Below the pieces are notes generated by a model. That model worked only from the letters and a program-made list of their open reading frames with translations, was not told where the DNA came from and ran no database searches. Below, piece by piece: positions 20,752 through 32,951 of a DNA stretch of 64,000 bases (the stretch's first letter is position 1; every line of letters starts with the position of its first letter). The stretch is from Loripinus fragilis. Its lineage: Eukaryota; Mollusca; Bivalvia; Lucinida; Lucinidae. Made by a program: the position numbers and the translations under genes. Location of the stretch: positions 84,516,279-84,580,278 of the forward strand of contig OZ026525.1 in NCBI GenBank assembly GCA_964019695.1. The letters run 5' to 3'.

Positions 20752-22782
20752 ATGAAAGGCGACAAGAAGAAATCACATAAGTTCAAAAAGGGCAATGTGC
20801 CCTGGAACAAGGGCATATCCACTCATTGTGCTGACTCTAATGAGGCTTGTGTAGACTCCAGTGATGTTTCAGACCCACCTAGCACTACGATAAAGGCTAA
20901 CAGAACAGTAAGAATGACAGAGGAAGAGTATTACCTGGTAACCAACAAATCAAGAGATGGTACTTCAAGAACCATGCCAGACTGTGAGGGATCAACTAGC
21001 TCAACTGGCTCTACTAGACTTCTTCGACCAGCACGAACGCCTTCATCTGACCTGAAAACAGACAGAAAAGCTCAAGACACTGATGGAATGAGACTTGTTG
21101 ATAATGACAAAATGGTAGAATCATGGAATACAGCATACAGGCTCCATAGGCAGGAGAGCTCACAGTGTGATATGCCGCACATGGTAATAGCAAATGAGAG
21201 GAAGTGGGGCGTCTGTTGGAGATTGACTCTAAGGTGTGTTAACTGTGAATTTCACACTCCTGAATTCAAACTGTACAGAGAGATCATTAGCAATAAGCCA
21301 GGACCTAACCCAGGAGCACCTAATATTGGCCTTGGTATTGGCCTGCAAGACACACCCTTGGGAAACAAAGGTGCCCGTCTACTCATGTCAAATATGGATA
21401 TGCCACCTCCAGCTAGAAGTAGTATGCAGAGGACATCAAAGATAGTATCAAAGACTGTGAAAGATCTCAATGACAGGGACATGGCTCAAAAGGTTGAAAT
21501 GCTCAAGGACATTAATATTAAGCGTGGCCACGAGGCATCAGAAATAAACATTGCCATGGATGGACGGTATAACTCAGTTACTATTGCGAGCCGCAAGAAG
21601 CCCGGACAGAATGCATCTCAAGCCATCGGGGTTGCATGTGAAACTATGACGGACAAAAAGTTTGTGATTCAGGCCAGCTTCAAAAATAAGTTGTGTTGGA
21701 CTGGAAATTGGCTCAAAGGAAAAGGAATTGATGTGCAGTGTCCCGGTGGACATCCAGAGTGTACAGCTAATATGTCCGTGTTTCAACCTTTCTCAGAGTA
21801 TGACATGGGACATGATATAGGCAGTCAGCTTGCGCTTCAAGGAATGCTTATAAAGTATGCAACAACAGATGGAGACTCGAGATCGGCCGAAGGTATAGAT
21901 CATGCGATGAAGTCTTTTCACCCTATGTGGAATGTACAGCGCTTGGCCGACCCAACTCATTTGGGTCAGTCTCAGTTTAGAAAGTGTAACCAGGCAGATT
22001 TCAGTCAAGAGATGTTTCCCGGAAGGACACGTGAACAACGCAAAGAGCAGCAGAAAGTGTTAAGTCAGGATATTAAAGCAAGGTGTAGCCTTATTTTAAA
22101 GGAACTTATGATGGACTTTGCAGGAGACATGAATTCATTACGAAGAATCTTACCAAAGGTTTTGGAATCAACGCTGGCTTGTTATGATGGGGACTGTTCT
22201 AGATGTTCCAGCCATTCCGTTGTCTGTAATGGTGGTGTCACTAACAACTGGTGGACTCGTTCTATGTTCTTAGCTTCTAATAGGCTCTTTAACCTGAACA
22301 TGAATGAAAATGATAAACAGTTACTCCTTGAAATACTGAAGAAGAAATTGAGTGTAGCTGCAGTTGAGCAAATGAAACTATATACTGATACCCAGAAATG
22401 TGAAGCAGTCAATCGAGCTTTAAGTGTTTCCCTGCCGAAAAATGTCAATTTTTCTGCAACGATGGAAGGGAGAGCTTCATCAGCAATTCACAGGATTAAT
22501 AATGATCCAGGAACATCTTCAATTAAGAAATGTGAAAGTGCGGGTATTGAGCTGTCAACACGGGCGAAGAGAGCTTTGCGATCATTTGATGTTGAGGCAG
22601 AATATTCCAGAGATTATGCTACGCGATCAGAAGTTGTTAAACATAAACTCATTCAACACAGTAACAAAATTCAAGAACATTCGGAATATAAGCGTGTAAC
22701 TAAAACCAAATCAGACTATAGAAAAGGACAGCTAGATGCATCTCCATCAACTAGCGGACTAAAAAATGATCATACTTACTGA
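20752..22782 (+). CDS. Mutator-like DDE transposase, unit 2
   Basis: Protein identical to unit 1, with D270, D373 and E551 intact. It carries the one base that distinguishes any of the five ORFs: c instead of g at 21624, third position of an Ala codon, silent. This marks it as a physically distinct copy rather than pure assembly duplication of the others. Confidence 0.82.
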   Translation: MKGDKKKSHKFKKGNVPWNKGISTHCADSNEACVDSSDVSDPPSTTIKANRTVRMTEEEYYLVTNKSRDGTSRTMPDCEGSTSSTGSTRLLRPARTPSSDLKTDRKAQDTDGMRLVDNDKMVESWNTAYRLHRQESSQCDMPHMVIANERKWGVCWRLTLRCVNCEFHTPEFKLYREIISNKPGPNPGAPNIGLGIGLQDTPLGNKGARLLMSNMDMPPPARSSMQRTSKIVSKTVKDLNDRDMAQKVEMLKDINIKRGHEASEINIAMDGRYNSVTIASRKKPGQNASQAIGVACETMTDKKFVIQASFKNKLCWTGNWLKGKGIDVQCPGGHPECTANMSVFQPFSEYDMGHDIGSQLALQGMLIKYATTDGDSRSAEGIDHAMKSFHPMWNVQRLADPTHLGQSQFRKCNQADFSQEMFPGRTREQRKEQQKVLSQDIKARCSLILKELMMDFAGDMNSLRRILPKVLESTLACYDGDCSRCSSHSVVCNGGVTNNWWTRSMFLASNRLFNLNMNENDKQLLLEILKKKLSVAAVEQMKLYTDTQKCEAVNRALSVSLPKNVNFSATMEGRASSAIHRINNDPGTSSIKKCESAGIELSTRAKRALRSFDVEAEYSRDYATRSEVVKHKLIQHSNKIQEHSEYKRVTKTKSDYRKGQLDASPSTSGLKNDHTY

Positions 22783-24898
22783 AAAGGTCTGGAGATTGTA
22801 GCTCTTAGAAATGTCTTCTGTGTAGGCTGTCAGTACTGTCTGTGATGCATTGCAGTCAGATCACTCCCGTTGTCTCCAATTCCTAAAATTTAAATATGTA
22901 ACTTGACAATCTAACCTGTATTTATAGTAAAGCATATTGCACAATCTTACATGTGTACTAAAAAAAAAAAGGAAAAAAAAATCTTGTTGTTGTCAGTTGT
23001 CAGTTACTGACATTTGTCAGTTACTGATATTGCAATTTTGACCTTCTTAGCAAATAGTGCAGACCCAGATCAAAGTGCCCTTTAAGAGCACTCTGATATG
23101 GGTCTACACTCATAAGCAGAAGATACAAATCAATACAAGCTAACATGGTGCGGATATAATCACAATCGGTTTAGATTCAGATCAGACAGTTCTGAGAGGA
23201 AAAGTTTGATCAGAGTCCAGACTGCTTGTGAACCACACTTGAAGTTTGAGGCCGCACAGATGATACCGTATAAATCCTAGATATTAACAGGCATGAGCAA
23301 GTAGTGTCAACCAAGATCAGACAACCTGCATAGGAATATTCTGGTCTGGGCTTACAAAACTTGACCTCATCAAATTTAAAAAAAAAAATCATTTTTAAAA
23401 GACTTAAGAAAAAGTTTGCAGGGTAACTGAGAAGTCCCAATATTTATGGTAAATTCGGTATCCAAACCATTTGAACATGACGACAAATAAACATGTCTTC
23501 GAGGTTTGACTCCTGGACTCTCTCATCAACAATGGAATCTTCCATCACACATCATTACTGCACTAAAAAACCCCACCTTAACTGGAGTTTGAAACAAAAC
23601 TGGTGTTACCATATCTATCCTAAATTGCCAGCTTATGTAATGTCAACCCAGATCAAACTGCTCATGGAGGTCTGGTCAGGGTTTACACTAGTTGTCATTC
23701 CAATGCTACATTTAACCTTGTCGGATTTGTAAAGGGGCATGTTCAAATTTTACGATGCGTTTGGTCACTGGGGGAGATGAGCTGGACTGATGTTTAGGGT
23801 AGATACGGTAGACACCATATTTGAGCCTTGTGACAAAAAATATATAATTATATGCCCAGAAAATGCCACAATCACAGACAACAGACCAACCAATGGCACC
23901 TAGAGGAAGAGATACTTAAAGTAAACATTTGTTGTGGGTACTCATTGGAAGCATCACAATATGAGACCCTTCAGAGTCTCATTGAAATGTCTCCAATGTC
24001 AGCACCCGGCATATGTTTTTTTGCAACATTATTCAGAAAGCTGTCATGTTGTACATCAAATTAAAGAAAATGAAGAGAAGAAAACTTGCCCCCACCCCCA
24101 CCCCCACCCCACTTACACCAAAAAAGACCTTACACTTACATTGCCAGACACCAAGAAAATCAACGTTTTCCAAAACCAATCGAAGTGAATTTGAAGAACA
24201 GATTACCAACATGTGAGCACAAATTAAGCCATTTTGAGCCTACTATTTACCTAAAATCAAAACTTCAAATACAAAACACAATCACGAAACTCCCCATGTC
24301 CACTACAACAGCAACGGTTCACACATTTTTGCCGTGCATTATTCACTGCATGGGGCTCGGCACTAAGATGCTCGCCGCGAACGCACAGCTTGTTATGGCA
24401 AAGGTGGCTTATATCTTGGCCAGTAATGTCCATATTCTGGTTGAAAACCATAAAACTTAGCCGATGTGCTGTGGTGCATCGCCACAGGCCAGATATCGGA
24501 CATTTATATTTTACGGCCCCTTAACCATTTTTTTGAGGTTTCCGAGGCCACAAGAGACACTCTCCATTTGGGGCCGGGACGCATTCTGTTTCAAAAAGAC
24601 ACTTATATTTTTCAAAAAATCCCTCCATTTATGACTTTTAGAAACTCAGATGGAGTAAGAATACATTTGACAACTGCAAAATGACATCATTCTGACAGGC
24701 ACTAATTCTCGACACTATCAAGGCCCTAGAAATCTAAATTTTAACAAAATATTCCAAATTTTTTGCTGATTTTATCTTGAAAGGCTTGAAACTTATCTAA
24801 TTTCTTATCTCTGGACCAACTGTCAGCTCATTCTGGACACAAACATCTCAAAAATTGGAAAATAAAAAATGAATCTACCACACACTAACATCAGAACA

Positions 24899-25354
24899 GG
24901 CACGAGACCGCAATTATTTCTACTATATAATTTAATCATTCCTTACAACACCTACATTTTAACATGACGAACCTGGCTTTCTGCTATAGCTTGTCCCCAA
25001 TTCTGCATGGCCTGACAATCACTCCAATGGGTGTTTAGATAGGGGAAGTTCGGCTCGTTTGTTTACAATCGGAATGTAAACAAACCCTCTTTGACTCAGC
25101 AGCTCTCTAGGGTCATTTCGGCAATATTTTACCCAGGGTGTGCAGAGGCCCCAATCTATCCAGAATGAACAGCTACAGGGACAGAAGCAACACTCTCTAG
25201 AAGCTTAATCATTGGTCAGCCCAGACAAGCCCAAGAACAAGGATGCTCACATCAACTGGCAGATTTACAGCCCATTGAAAAGGGAACTATCTTGTGTGGA
25301 ATTATATCCGTTTTCTATTCAACCAATCAAGGGAAATAATTGTGGTCTGATTCC
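24899..25354 (+). repeat. Module A, copy 3
   Basis: Same module, intact at both ends. It is the last A before the junction where the next A is missing. Confidence 0.8.
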
Positions 25355-26018
25355 TATCAGCCCCTCATTTTACCCCATATTGAGAAAAGGAACCTATCTA
25401 CCATCAACAGCATATTCAATGAGTATGTGATAGTAATATTAGAACAATAGAATGAGATCACTTAATGTGACAGCCATTTAATCACATGCACCATATTTGT
25501 GAAAAAAGAGCCTCCCGAGAAGACATTTTTTTCTGGTCGAATCATCAGTTTTTTTGCAATAACTTTCTTATTTCTTAAAATTTTGGAATGAAATAAAAAA
25601 TGTCAGAGTCTCTGAAGTGCCCTCTCTCAACATGATCCAAAATTGATGAAAAAAATATCCGCCCAGCAGGTCTAGGGCATTTTAAAATTAAATTTCAATA
25701 TTTTTAAAAAAATTTAAACTTTAAATTCAAATTTTAAAAATAAAAATGAAAATTTAAACAACTAAATTTTAGTCTAAATTATTTCTATAACAATGCTAAA
25801 GAAGATAGGAGCCCTTTCAGCTTCTGTGTATATGATGCTGAAGAATGCAAAGCAGTCAAACGCGGTATGTGTCAATAAAGTGTCAACGGAATACACACCA
25901 CCACCTGGACGACATGTGCATATGCTAATCCGTGTCATCAAAAGTGGCAAGGTCACTATAAATATGATGCCATTCACTATTTAGAATACCCCAAAATCTG
26001 ACATTTTGTAAAAATGGG

Positions 26019-26052
26019 TATAAATAGCACAAGATTTTTTTTCTTTTCATTC
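26019..26052 (+). promoter_or_regulatory. TATA/Inr core promoter of transposase, unit 3
   Basis: Same TATAAATA and TCATTC arrangement as in unit 1. Confidence 0.65.
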
Positions 26053-26066
26053 TATTAGTAATAAAT

Positions 26067-28097
26067 ATGAAAGGCGACAAGAAGAAATCACATAAGTTCA
26101 AAAAGGGCAATGTGCCCTGGAACAAGGGCATATCCACTCATTGTGCTGACTCTAATGAGGCTTGTGTAGACTCCAGTGATGTTTCAGACCCACCTAGCAC
26201 TACGATAAAGGCTAACAGAACAGTAAGAATGACAGAGGAAGAGTATTACCTGGTAACCAACAAATCAAGAGATGGTACTTCAAGAACCATGCCAGACTGT
26301 GAGGGATCAACTAGCTCAACTGGCTCTACTAGACTTCTTCGACCAGCACGAACGCCTTCATCTGACCTGAAAACAGACAGAAAAGCTCAAGACACTGATG
26401 GAATGAGACTTGTTGATAATGACAAAATGGTAGAATCATGGAATACAGCATACAGGCTCCATAGGCAGGAGAGCTCACAGTGTGATATGCCGCACATGGT
26501 AATAGCAAATGAGAGGAAGTGGGGCGTCTGTTGGAGATTGACTCTAAGGTGTGTTAACTGTGAATTTCACACTCCTGAATTCAAACTGTACAGAGAGATC
26601 ATTAGCAATAAGCCAGGACCTAACCCAGGAGCACCTAATATTGGCCTTGGTATTGGCCTGCAAGACACACCCTTGGGAAACAAAGGTGCCCGTCTACTCA
26701 TGTCAAATATGGATATGCCACCTCCAGCTAGAAGTAGTATGCAGAGGACATCAAAGATAGTATCAAAGACTGTGAAAGATCTCAATGACAGGGACATGGC
26801 TCAAAAGGTTGAAATGCTCAAGGACATTAATATTAAGCGTGGCCACGAGGCATCAGAAATAAACATTGCCATGGATGGACGGTATAACTCAGTTACTATT
26901 GCGAGCCGCAAGAAGCCCGGACAGAATGCATCTCAAGCGATCGGGGTTGCATGTGAAACTATGACGGACAAAAAGTTTGTGATTCAGGCCAGCTTCAAAA
27001 ATAAGTTGTGTTGGACTGGAAATTGGCTCAAAGGAAAAGGAATTGATGTGCAGTGTCCCGGTGGACATCCAGAGTGTACAGCTAATATGTCCGTGTTTCA
27101 ACCTTTCTCAGAGTATGACATGGGACATGATATAGGCAGTCAGCTTGCGCTTCAAGGAATGCTTATAAAGTATGCAACAACAGATGGAGACTCGAGATCG
27201 GCCGAAGGTATAGATCATGCGATGAAGTCTTTTCACCCTATGTGGAATGTACAGCGCTTGGCCGACCCAACTCATTTGGGTCAGTCTCAGTTTAGAAAGT
27301 GTAACCAGGCAGATTTCAGTCAAGAGATGTTTCCCGGAAGGACACGTGAACAACGCAAAGAGCAGCAGAAAGTGTTAAGTCAGGATATTAAAGCAAGGTG
27401 TAGCCTTATTTTAAAGGAACTTATGATGGACTTTGCAGGAGACATGAATTCATTACGAAGAATCTTACCAAAGGTTTTGGAATCAACGCTGGCTTGTTAT
27501 GATGGGGACTGTTCTAGATGTTCCAGCCATTCCGTTGTCTGTAATGGTGGTGTCACTAACAACTGGTGGACTCGTTCTATGTTCTTAGCTTCTAATAGGC
27601 TCTTTAACCTGAACATGAATGAAAATGATAAACAGTTACTCCTTGAAATACTGAAGAAGAAATTGAGTGTAGCTGCAGTTGAGCAAATGAAACTATATAC
27701 TGATACCCAGAAATGTGAAGCAGTCAATCGAGCTTTAAGTGTTTCCCTGCCGAAAAATGTCAATTTTTCTGCAACGATGGAAGGGAGAGCTTCATCAGCA
27801 ATTCACAGGATTAATAATGATCCAGGAACATCTTCAATTAAGAAATGTGAAAGTGCGGGTATTGAGCTGTCAACACGGGCGAAGAGAGCTTTGCGATCAT
27901 TTGATGTTGAGGCAGAATATTCCAGAGATTATGCTACGCGATCAGAAGTTGTTAAACATAAACTCATTCAACACAGTAACAAAATTCAAGAACATTCGGA
28001 ATATAAGCGTGTAACTAAAACCAAATCAGACTATAGAAAAGGACAGCTAGATGCATCTCCATCAACTAGCGGACTAAAAAATGATCATACTTACTGA
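26067..28097 (+). CDS. Mutator-like DDE transposase, unit 3
   Basis: Intact 676-residue ORF with protein identical to the unit 1 ORF, including the g-ending Ala codon at the site where unit 2 differs. Full promoter and module A lie upstream. Confidence 0.82.
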   Translation: MKGDKKKSHKFKKGNVPWNKGISTHCADSNEACVDSSDVSDPPSTTIKANRTVRMTEEEYYLVTNKSRDGTSRTMPDCEGSTSSTGSTRLLRPARTPSSDLKTDRKAQDTDGMRLVDNDKMVESWNTAYRLHRQESSQCDMPHMVIANERKWGVCWRLTLRCVNCEFHTPEFKLYREIISNKPGPNPGAPNIGLGIGLQDTPLGNKGARLLMSNMDMPPPARSSMQRTSKIVSKTVKDLNDRDMAQKVEMLKDINIKRGHEASEINIAMDGRYNSVTIASRKKPGQNASQAIGVACETMTDKKFVIQASFKNKLCWTGNWLKGKGIDVQCPGGHPECTANMSVFQPFSEYDMGHDIGSQLALQGMLIKYATTDGDSRSAEGIDHAMKSFHPMWNVQRLADPTHLGQSQFRKCNQADFSQEMFPGRTREQRKEQQKVLSQDIKARCSLILKELMMDFAGDMNSLRRILPKVLESTLACYDGDCSRCSSHSVVCNGGVTNNWWTRSMFLASNRLFNLNMNENDKQLLLEILKKKLSVAAVEQMKLYTDTQKCEAVNRALSVSLPKNVNFSATMEGRASSAIHRINNDPGTSSIKKCESAGIELSTRAKRALRSFDVEAEYSRDYATRSEVVKHKLIQHSNKIQEHSEYKRVTKTKSDYRKGQLDASPSTSGLKNDHTY

Positions 28098-30206
28098 AAA
28101 GGTCTGGAGATTGTAGCTCTTAGAAATGTCTTCTGTGTAGGCTGTCAGTACTGTCTGTGATGCATTGCAGTCAGATCACTCCCGTTGTCTCCAATTCCTA
28201 AAATTTAAATATGTAACTTGACAATCTAACCTGTATTTATAGTAAAGCATATTGCACAATCTTACATGTGTACTAAAAAAAAAAAGGAAAAAAAAATCTT
28301 GTTGTTGTCAGTTGTCAGTTACTGACATTTGTCAGTTACTGATATTGCAATTTTGACCTTCTTAGCAAATAGTGCAGACCCAGATCAAAGTGCCCTTTAA
28401 GAGCACTCTGATATGGGTCTACACTCATAAGCAGAAGATACAAATCAATACAAGCTAACATGGTGCGGATATAATCACAATCGGTTTAGATTCAGATCAG
28501 ACAGTTCTGAGAGGAAAAGTTTGATCAGAGTCCAGACTGCTTGTGAACCACACTTGAAGTTTGAGGCCGCACAGATGATACCGTATAAATCCTAGATATT
28601 AACAGGCATGAGCAAGTAGTGTCAACCAAGATCAGACAACCTGCATAGGAATATTCTGGTCTGGGCTTACAAAACTTGACCTCATCAAATTTAAAAAAAA
28701 AAATCATTTTTAAAAGACTTAAGAAAAAGTTTGCAGGGTAACTGAGAAGTCCCAATATTTATGGTAAATTCGGTATCCAAACCATTTGAACATGACGACA
28801 AATAAACATGTCTTCGAGGTTTGACTCCTGGACTCTCTCATCAACAATGGAATCTTCCATCACACATCATTACTGCACTAAAAAACCCCACCTTAACTGG
28901 AGTTTGAAACAAAACTGGTGTTACCATATCTATCCTAAATTGCCAGCTTATGTAATGTCAACCCAGATCAAACTGCTCATGGAGGTCTGGTCAGGGTTTA
29001 CACTAGTTGTCATTCCAATGCTACATTTAACCTTGTCGGATTTGTAAAGGGGCATGTTCAAATTTTACGATGCGTTTGGTCACTGGGGGAGATGAGCTGG
29101 ACTGATGTTTAGGGTAGATACGGTAGACACCATATTTGAGCCTTGTGACAAAAAATATATAATTATATGCCCAGAAAATGCCACAATCACAGACAACAGA
29201 CCAACCAATGGCACCTAGAGGAAGAGATACTTAAAGTAAACATTTGTTGTGGGTACTCATTGGAAGCATCACAATATGAGACCCTTCAGAGTCTCATTGA
29301 AATGTCTCCAATGTCAGCACCCGGCATATGTTTTTTTGCAACATTATTCAGAAAGCTGTCATGTTGTACATCAAATTAAAGAAAATGAAGAGAAGAAAAC
29401 TTGCCCCCACCCCCACCCCCACCCCACTTACACCAAAAAAGACCTTACACTTACATTGCCAGACACCAAGAAAATCAACGTTTTCCAAAACCAATCGAAG
29501 TGAATTTGAAGAACAGATTACCAACATGTGAGCACAAATTAAGCCATTTTGAGCCTACTATTTACCTAAAATCAAAACTTCAAATACAAAACACAATCAC
29601 GAAACTCCCCATGTCCACTACAACAGCAACGGTTCACACATTTTTGCCGTGCATTATTCACTGCATGGGGCTCGGCACTAAGATGCTCGCCGCGAACGCA
29701 CAGCTTGTTATGGCAAAGGTGGCTTATATCTTGGCCAGTAATGTCCATATTCTGGTTGAAAACCATAAAACTTAGCCGATGTGCTGTGGTGCATCGCCAC
29801 AGGCCAGATATCGGACATTTATATTTTACGGCCCCTTAACCATTTTTTTGAGGTTTCCGAGGCCACAAGAGACACTCTCCATTTGGGGCCGGGACGCATT
29901 CTGTTTCAAAAAGACACTTATATTTTTCAAAAAATCCCTCCATTTATGACTTTTAGAAACTCAGATGGAGTAAGAATACATTTGACAACTGCAAAATGAC
30001 ATCATTCTGACAGGCACTAATTCTCGACACTATCAAGGCCCTAGAAATCTAAATTTTAACAAAATATTCCAAATTTTTTGCTGATTTTATCTTGAAAGGC
30101 TTGAAACTTATCTAATTTCTTATCTCTGGACCAACTGTCAGCTCATTCTGGACACAAACATCTCAAAAATTGGAAAATAAAAAATGAATCTACCACACAC
30201 TAACAT

Positions 30207-30220
30207 CAGAACAGCCCCTC
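30207..30220 (+). other. Module A deletion junction between units 3 and 4
   Basis: Module B ends catcagaacag here and continues directly into cccctcatttta. The 461 bp present at other junctions are absent. The three bases CAG are shared by the two ends (aaCAG / atCAG), as in microhomology-mediated deletion. Confidence 0.85.
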
Positions 30221-30872
30221 ATTTTACCCCATATTGAGAAAAGGAACCTATCTACCATCAACAGCATATTCAATGAGTATGTGATAGTAATATTAGAACA
30301 ATAGAATGAGATCACTTAATGTGACAGCCATTTAATCACATGCACCATATTTGTGAAAAAAGAGCCTCCCGAGAAGACATTTTTTTCTGGTCGAATCATC
30401 AGTTTTTTTGCAATAACTTTCTTATTTCTTAAAATTTTGGAATGAAATAAAAAATGTCAGAGTCTCTGAAGTGCCCTCTCTCAACATGATCCAAAATTGA
30501 TGAAAAAAATATCCGCCCAGCAGGTCTAGGGCATTTTAAAATTAAATTTCAATATTTTTAAAAAAATTTAAACTTTAAATTCAAATTTTAAAAATAAAAA
30601 TGAAAATTTAAACAACTAAATTTTAGTCTAAATTATTTCTATAACAATGCTAAAGAAGATAGGAGCCCTTTCAGCTTCTGTGTATATGATGCTGAAGAAT
30701 GCAAAGCAGTCAAACGCGGTATGTGTCAATAAAGTGTCAACGGAATACACACCACCACCTGGACGACATGTGCATATGCTAATCCGTGTCATCAAAAGTG
30801 GCAAGGTCACTATAAATATGATGCCATTCACTATTTAGAATACCCCAAAATCTGACATTTTGTAAAAATGGG

Positions 30873-30906
30873 TATAAATAGCACAAGATTTTTTTTCTTT
30901 TCATTC
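30873..30906 (+). promoter_or_regulatory. TATA/Inr core promoter of transposase, unit 4
   Basis: Same core promoter as in unit 1. It is retained although module A upstream is deleted. Confidence 0.65.
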
Positions 30907-30920
30907 TATTAGTAATAAAT

Positions 30921-32951
30921 ATGAAAGGCGACAAGAAGAAATCACATAAGTTCAAAAAGGGCAATGTGCCCTGGAACAAGGGCATATCCACTCATTGTGC
31001 TGACTCTAATGAGGCTTGTGTAGACTCCAGTGATGTTTCAGACCCACCTAGCACTACGATAAAGGCTAACAGAACAGTAAGAATGACAGAGGAAGAGTAT
31101 TACCTGGTAACCAACAAATCAAGAGATGGTACTTCAAGAACCATGCCAGACTGTGAGGGATCAACTAGCTCAACTGGCTCTACTAGACTTCTTCGACCAG
31201 CACGAACGCCTTCATCTGACCTGAAAACAGACAGAAAAGCTCAAGACACTGATGGAATGAGACTTGTTGATAATGACAAAATGGTAGAATCATGGAATAC
31301 AGCATACAGGCTCCATAGGCAGGAGAGCTCACAGTGTGATATGCCGCACATGGTAATAGCAAATGAGAGGAAGTGGGGCGTCTGTTGGAGATTGACTCTA
31401 AGGTGTGTTAACTGTGAATTTCACACTCCTGAATTCAAACTGTACAGAGAGATCATTAGCAATAAGCCAGGACCTAACCCAGGAGCACCTAATATTGGCC
31501 TTGGTATTGGCCTGCAAGACACACCCTTGGGAAACAAAGGTGCCCGTCTACTCATGTCAAATATGGATATGCCACCTCCAGCTAGAAGTAGTATGCAGAG
31601 GACATCAAAGATAGTATCAAAGACTGTGAAAGATCTCAATGACAGGGACATGGCTCAAAAGGTTGAAATGCTCAAGGACATTAATATTAAGCGTGGCCAC
31701 GAGGCATCAGAAATAAACATTGCCATGGATGGACGGTATAACTCAGTTACTATTGCGAGCCGCAAGAAGCCCGGACAGAATGCATCTCAAGCGATCGGGG
31801 TTGCATGTGAAACTATGACGGACAAAAAGTTTGTGATTCAGGCCAGCTTCAAAAATAAGTTGTGTTGGACTGGAAATTGGCTCAAAGGAAAAGGAATTGA
31901 TGTGCAGTGTCCCGGTGGACATCCAGAGTGTACAGCTAATATGTCCGTGTTTCAACCTTTCTCAGAGTATGACATGGGACATGATATAGGCAGTCAGCTT
32001 GCGCTTCAAGGAATGCTTATAAAGTATGCAACAACAGATGGAGACTCGAGATCGGCCGAAGGTATAGATCATGCGATGAAGTCTTTTCACCCTATGTGGA
32101 ATGTACAGCGCTTGGCCGACCCAACTCATTTGGGTCAGTCTCAGTTTAGAAAGTGTAACCAGGCAGATTTCAGTCAAGAGATGTTTCCCGGAAGGACACG
32201 TGAACAACGCAAAGAGCAGCAGAAAGTGTTAAGTCAGGATATTAAAGCAAGGTGTAGCCTTATTTTAAAGGAACTTATGATGGACTTTGCAGGAGACATG
32301 AATTCATTACGAAGAATCTTACCAAAGGTTTTGGAATCAACGCTGGCTTGTTATGATGGGGACTGTTCTAGATGTTCCAGCCATTCCGTTGTCTGTAATG
32401 GTGGTGTCACTAACAACTGGTGGACTCGTTCTATGTTCTTAGCTTCTAATAGGCTCTTTAACCTGAACATGAATGAAAATGATAAACAGTTACTCCTTGA
32501 AATACTGAAGAAGAAATTGAGTGTAGCTGCAGTTGAGCAAATGAAACTATATACTGATACCCAGAAATGTGAAGCAGTCAATCGAGCTTTAAGTGTTTCC
32601 CTGCCGAAAAATGTCAATTTTTCTGCAACGATGGAAGGGAGAGCTTCATCAGCAATTCACAGGATTAATAATGATCCAGGAACATCTTCAATTAAGAAAT
32701 GTGAAAGTGCGGGTATTGAGCTGTCAACACGGGCGAAGAGAGCTTTGCGATCATTTGATGTTGAGGCAGAATATTCCAGAGATTATGCTACGCGATCAGA
32801 AGTTGTTAAACATAAACTCATTCAACACAGTAACAAAATTCAAGAACATTCGGAATATAAGCGTGTAACTAAAACCAAATCAGACTATAGAAAAGGACAG
32901 CTAGATGCATCTCCATCAACTAGCGGACTAAAAAATGATCATACTTACTGA
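30921..32951 (+). CDS. Mutator-like DDE transposase, unit 4 (unit lacks module A)
   Basis: Intact 676-residue ORF, protein identical to unit 1. Its unit is 4,854 bp long rather than 5,315 because module A is missing. The core promoter is untouched, so the deletion need not affect expression. It does remove one set of inverted ends. Confidence 0.82.
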   Translation: MKGDKKKSHKFKKGNVPWNKGISTHCADSNEACVDSSDVSDPPSTTIKANRTVRMTEEEYYLVTNKSRDGTSRTMPDCEGSTSSTGSTRLLRPARTPSSDLKTDRKAQDTDGMRLVDNDKMVESWNTAYRLHRQESSQCDMPHMVIANERKWGVCWRLTLRCVNCEFHTPEFKLYREIISNKPGPNPGAPNIGLGIGLQDTPLGNKGARLLMSNMDMPPPARSSMQRTSKIVSKTVKDLNDRDMAQKVEMLKDINIKRGHEASEINIAMDGRYNSVTIASRKKPGQNASQAIGVACETMTDKKFVIQASFKNKLCWTGNWLKGKGIDVQCPGGHPECTANMSVFQPFSEYDMGHDIGSQLALQGMLIKYATTDGDSRSAEGIDHAMKSFHPMWNVQRLADPTHLGQSQFRKCNQADFSQEMFPGRTREQRKEQQKVLSQDIKARCSLILKELMMDFAGDMNSLRRILPKVLESTLACYDGDCSRCSSHSVVCNGGVTNNWWTRSMFLASNRLFNLNMNENDKQLLLEILKKKLSVAAVEQMKLYTDTQKCEAVNRALSVSLPKNVNFSATMEGRASSAIHRINNDPGTSSIKKCESAGIELSTRAKRALRSFDVEAEYSRDYATRSEVVKHKLIQHSNKIQEHSEYKRVTKTKSDYRKGQLDASPSTSGLKNDHTY

